From contig CAZWDO010000002.1 in assembly GCA_964632485.1 (NCBI GenBank), forward strand, positions 80,241-144,240: 64,000 bases of DNA. Direction: 5' to 3'. Both the position numbers and the translations under genes were made by a program. Positions 62,493-64,000 of this stretch are shown here, one piece after another. This DNA comes from CAZWDO01 sp964632485 [NCBI: uncultured bacterium] (lineage in GTDB: Bacteria; JAGOEH01). Positions within the stretch are counted from its first letter, which is position 1. Each line of letters opens with the position of its first letter. The notes under the pieces are model-generated. The model worked only from the letters and a program-made list of their open reading frames with translations. It was not told the origin of the DNA and did no database searches.

Positions 62493-62699
62493 TCAGTCGA
62501 GATCAAAACCGCCTTTAGCCCATGGGTTGCAACGCAATATCCGCCAAACGATTTTTAGTGCTGCGTGGGGGATCGAGCGAGTATGGAGTTGGATAATTGC
62601 GTATTGAGAGCAGGAGGGCCAAAAACGACACTGGTTGCCGATTAGTAGGGATAAGGTCCATTGATAGACTTTAATCCCGAATATTAAAACTTTTTTCAT
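62493..62699 (-). CDS. yidD: Membrane protein insertion efficiency factor YidD
   Basis: 68 residues from the ATG at 62699. It has an amphipathic N-terminal helix (IFGIKVYQWTLSLLIG) and the family signature CRFWPSCSQYA with LRCNPWAKGGFD near the end, including the three conserved Cys. It assists YidC-dependent insertion. Its start lies inside the 3' end of rnpA (29-base overlap), and it is the third gene of the rpmH operon. Confidence 0.95.
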   Translation of the reverse strand: MKKVLIFGIKVYQWTLSLLIGNQCRFWPSCSQYAIIQLHTRSIPHAALKIVWRILRCNPWAKGGFDLD

Positions 62700-62971
62700 G
62701 CACAAAACTACTTTTCAAAAGATCCGTCATTTCCCAAAACGTATAGTGATGAATGTTGGAGTTCAAGTAAAATATAACTCCGTCAATATGCAGTTGTTCG
62801 CGAAAAATGGCGCGCAGTTGCCTCCGAATTCTATTGCGGACAACTGCTTTACCGATTTTTTTTTATTACGATTATGGTTTTGGATACTTCCGGCTGATAA
62901 TATAACATCCCAAACGGGGTATCAAACCGTTTCCCTTTACGCAGACTGCGAATTGTTTGCTGGATCGACAT
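62671..62971 (-). pseudogene. rnpA: Ribonuclease P protein component, split by a +1 frameshift in an A9 run
   Basis: The ATG at 62971 overlaps the rpmH stop (TAATG). The first part reads IRSLRKGKRFDTPFGMLYY and hits TAA at 62849-62851 after 40 codons. Removing one A from the nine-A run (62856-62864 on the minus strand) restores one 99-residue protein containing IGKAVVRNRIRRQLRAIFRE, the RNA-binding RNR signature of RnpA. That protein ends at TAA 62671. RnpA is the protein cofactor of RNase P and essential in most bacteria, so a sequencing error or slippage at the A9 run is more likely than true loss. Confidence 0.85.
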
Positions 62972-63105
62972 TAAGCGGAAAGACGCTTGCGGCCTTTAGC
63001 TCGCCGGCGACTGAGAACTTTGCGCCCATTTTTTGTCGACATACGTTTGCGAAATCCGTGTTCATTTTTGCGGCGGCGTTTGTGGGGCTGGAATGTCCGT
63101 TTCAT
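62971..63105 (-). CDS. rpmH: 50S ribosomal protein L34
   Basis: 44 residues, almost all of it the invariant L34 pattern: [20 protein letters not shown] at the start, then [21 protein letters not shown] lies 9 bases before the ATG at 63105. An ATG at 63111 (adding Met-Ser) is only 3 bases from the ribosome binding site and so is less likely. First gene of the rpmH-rnpA-yidD-yidC-mnmE operon. Confidence 0.95.
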   Translation of the reverse strand: MKRTFQPHKRRRKNEHGFRKRMSTKNGRKVLSRRRAKGRKRLSA

Positions 63106-63162
63106 ACTCATATTCTCCTTTTAATTCAATACCGGGTTCAATTAAAAATAATACATACCCCT

Positions 63163-63191
63163 ATTATACAATTTTTTTCTTCTTTTGTCAA
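63163..63191 (-). promoter_or_regulatory. Perfect consensus promoter of the rpmH operon
   Basis: On the minus strand TTGACA (63186-63191), a 17-base spacer and TATAAT (63163-63168). Both hexamers match the sigma70 consensus exactly, fitting a strongly expressed ribosomal-protein operon. Confidence 0.9.
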
Positions 63192-63420
63192 GGGAAAATT
63201 ACTTAAGCCGATTCTTTACGGCATGAATGATCTCAATTTTTTACATTCTTCTTGTCATTCGTAGGGTAGCAAATCAACTATACCCTGCAAAACTACTTTA
63301 TTAAATGCGAAAAAATTAGTAAATGCTCCTGATTGTTTAGAATTGGAATGTTTTGTTCCAAATCTGCGTCTCAATTTATAAGTATTTAGTGATTGGTTAA
63401 AATATTTTTTTGATCAGGTC

Positions 63421-63449
63421 TTGACATTTTCTCAACTTTTTACTATATT
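63421..63449 (+). promoter_or_regulatory. Promoter of the response-regulator gene
   Basis: TTGACA (63421-63426), a 17-base spacer and TATATT (63444-63449), about 42 bases before the ATG. Confidence 0.75.
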
Positions 63450-63497
63450 TTAGCTGTAAGATTTTAATGAAGCTGCTTTATCCAAAAAAGGCGGATT

Positions 63498-64000
63498 ATG
63501 GACATTATTCAAGTAGATGATGCCAAACAGAATTTAATAATTATTGAGAATTGGGCTATCAAGGCCGGGTTTAAGATTAAAAGCTTTCTAAATCCCTCCG
63601 ATGCGTTGCAGTATTCTCTTGAACACAATGTTGATTTGGCTATTGTTGATTATATGATGCCTGAAATGAATGGGATTGAATTAATTAAACGATTGCGGGA
63701 GAAATTTTTAGATATTCCGATTATTATGATTACAGCAGTGAATGATGATATGGATATTAAATTGCAAGCCCTTCAAGCCGGAGCTACAGAATTCTTAAAC
63801 AAACCCTTGAATCAGGTTGAATTTTTAGCGCGTTTTAAAAATCTGGTCAAATTACGAGATTTCCAAATCATGCTTAAAGACAAAACCAAGCTTTTAGAGC
63901 AGGAGGTTGTTCGGGCAACCGCAAATATCGTATTGCGGGAGCATGAGACTCTCCACGTTTTAGGAAAAGCAGCGGAATATAAAGATCCGGAAACAGGAGG
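63498..64000 (+). CDS. Response regulator, probably HD-GYP type (5' part only)
   Basis: 167 codons are present before the right edge. A receiver domain fills about 1-120 (IIQVDDAKQNLIIIENWA, phosphoacceptor in LAIVDYMMPEMNG, MITAVND, FLNKPLNQVEF). A helical linker and the start of a second domain follow (TLHVLGKAAEYKDPETGG). In HD-GYP c-di-GMP phosphodiesterases the receiver is followed by just this AAEYKDPETG stretch. The catalytic HD and GYP residues lie beyond the window. AAAGGCGG precedes the ATG. Confidence 0.8.
   Translation, partial: MDIIQVDDAKQNLIIIENWAIKAGFKIKSFLNPSDALQYSLEHNVDLAIVDYMMPEMNGIELIKRLREKFLDIPIIMITAVNDDMDIKLQALQAGATEFLNKPLNQVEFLARFKNLVKLRDFQIMLKDKTKLLEQEVVRATANIVLREHETLHVLGKAAEYKDPETG

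Larger units (their letters stand above)
63112..63497. other. Divergent intergenic region between rpmH and a response-regulator gene
   Basis: 386 AT-rich bases holding a perfect minus-strand promoter and a consensus plus-strand promoter. A single near-match to a DnaA box (TTATCCAAA, 63478) is present. No cluster of boxes and no dnaA gene were found. Confidence 0.5.

Noticed and set aside
62698-63264. 188-codon plus-strand frame over rpmH and rnpA
   Set aside because: It is antisense to two unmistakable housekeeping genes.
63112-63497. Possible replication origin next to rpmH
   Set aside because: rpmH-rnpA often lies near oriC, but only one near-match to a DnaA box is present, dnaA is absent and there is no clear AT-rich unwinding repeat.

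Overview
The window reads as chromosomal DNA of an anaerobic or microaerophilic Gram-negative bacterium of the FCB superphylum, probably outside classical Bacteroidota (a Calditrichota-, KSB1- or Marinimicrobia-like lineage). This is inference. It rests on type IX secretion-style C-terminal sorting domains (NYPNPFNPTT type), a CarboxypepD_reg TonB receptor, an outer-membrane efflux system and AsmA. It also rests on strong AAGGAG ribosome binding sites and near-perfect sigma70 promoters (TTGACA-17-TATATT/TATAAT), which are not the Bacteroidota promoter type. Flavodiiron protein, a ferritin-like protein and a pyrophosphate-type phosphofructokinase point to an anaerobic energy style. No phage, insertion sequence or CRISPR array was seen.

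Layout. 1-5.4 kb: 5' part of a transglutaminase-like exported protein (minus strand), then a TonB receptor followed by a GC-rich-codon surface beta-helix protein and a strong terminator. 5.8-12.2 kb: envelope-lipid locus, with a bifunctional OlsF-like acyltransferase and a flippase-like membrane protein on the minus strand, and a GT2 glycosyltransferase and a PHP-GT4 fusion on the plus strand. 12.2-14.8 kb: a patch of dispersed-repeat-like DNA and a secreted GH39-like glycosidase. 14.9-20.3 kb: a complete RND efflux operon (adaptor, pump, outer-membrane channel). 20.6-23.7 kb: solute-binding protein overlapping a histidine kinase, transcribed from a promoter that seems to make a leaderless mRNA. 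23.8-30.4 kb: flavodiiron protein and ferritin-like protein, GT2, an orphan TolC-like protein, PPi-PFK and Mrp.

30.7-37.8 kb: two FG-GAP/VCBS secreted proteins and a DUF401 permease-like protein. 37.9-44.6 kb: three multidomain signalling proteins in a row (REC-GAF-PAS-kinase, REC-PP2C phosphatase, REC-PAS-kinase-REC-HPt). 44.7-50.9 kb: glutamate dehydrogenase translationally coupled to two tandem PEP-synthase-like ATP-grasp proteins that lack the canonical phosphohistidine and PEP domains; the second carries a GAF-like domain in front and a nucleotidyltransferase behind. 50.9-56.6 kb: tRNA-Asp, an HtrA protease, AsmA, a frameshifted gene remnant and a free-methionine sulfoxide reductase. 57.2-59.3 kb: two small proteins and a FIST sensor protein. 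59.4-63.1 kb: the classic rpmH-rnpA-yidD-yidC-mnmE operon, in which rnpA is split by a +1 frameshift at a nine-base homopolymer. The window ends inside a response regulator, probably of the HD-GYP type.

The most unusual material is the gdhA-linked pair of non-canonical PEP-synthase-like proteins at 45.97-50.85 kb. After it come the putative glycolipid locus, the split rnpA and the leaderless binding protein/kinase pair.
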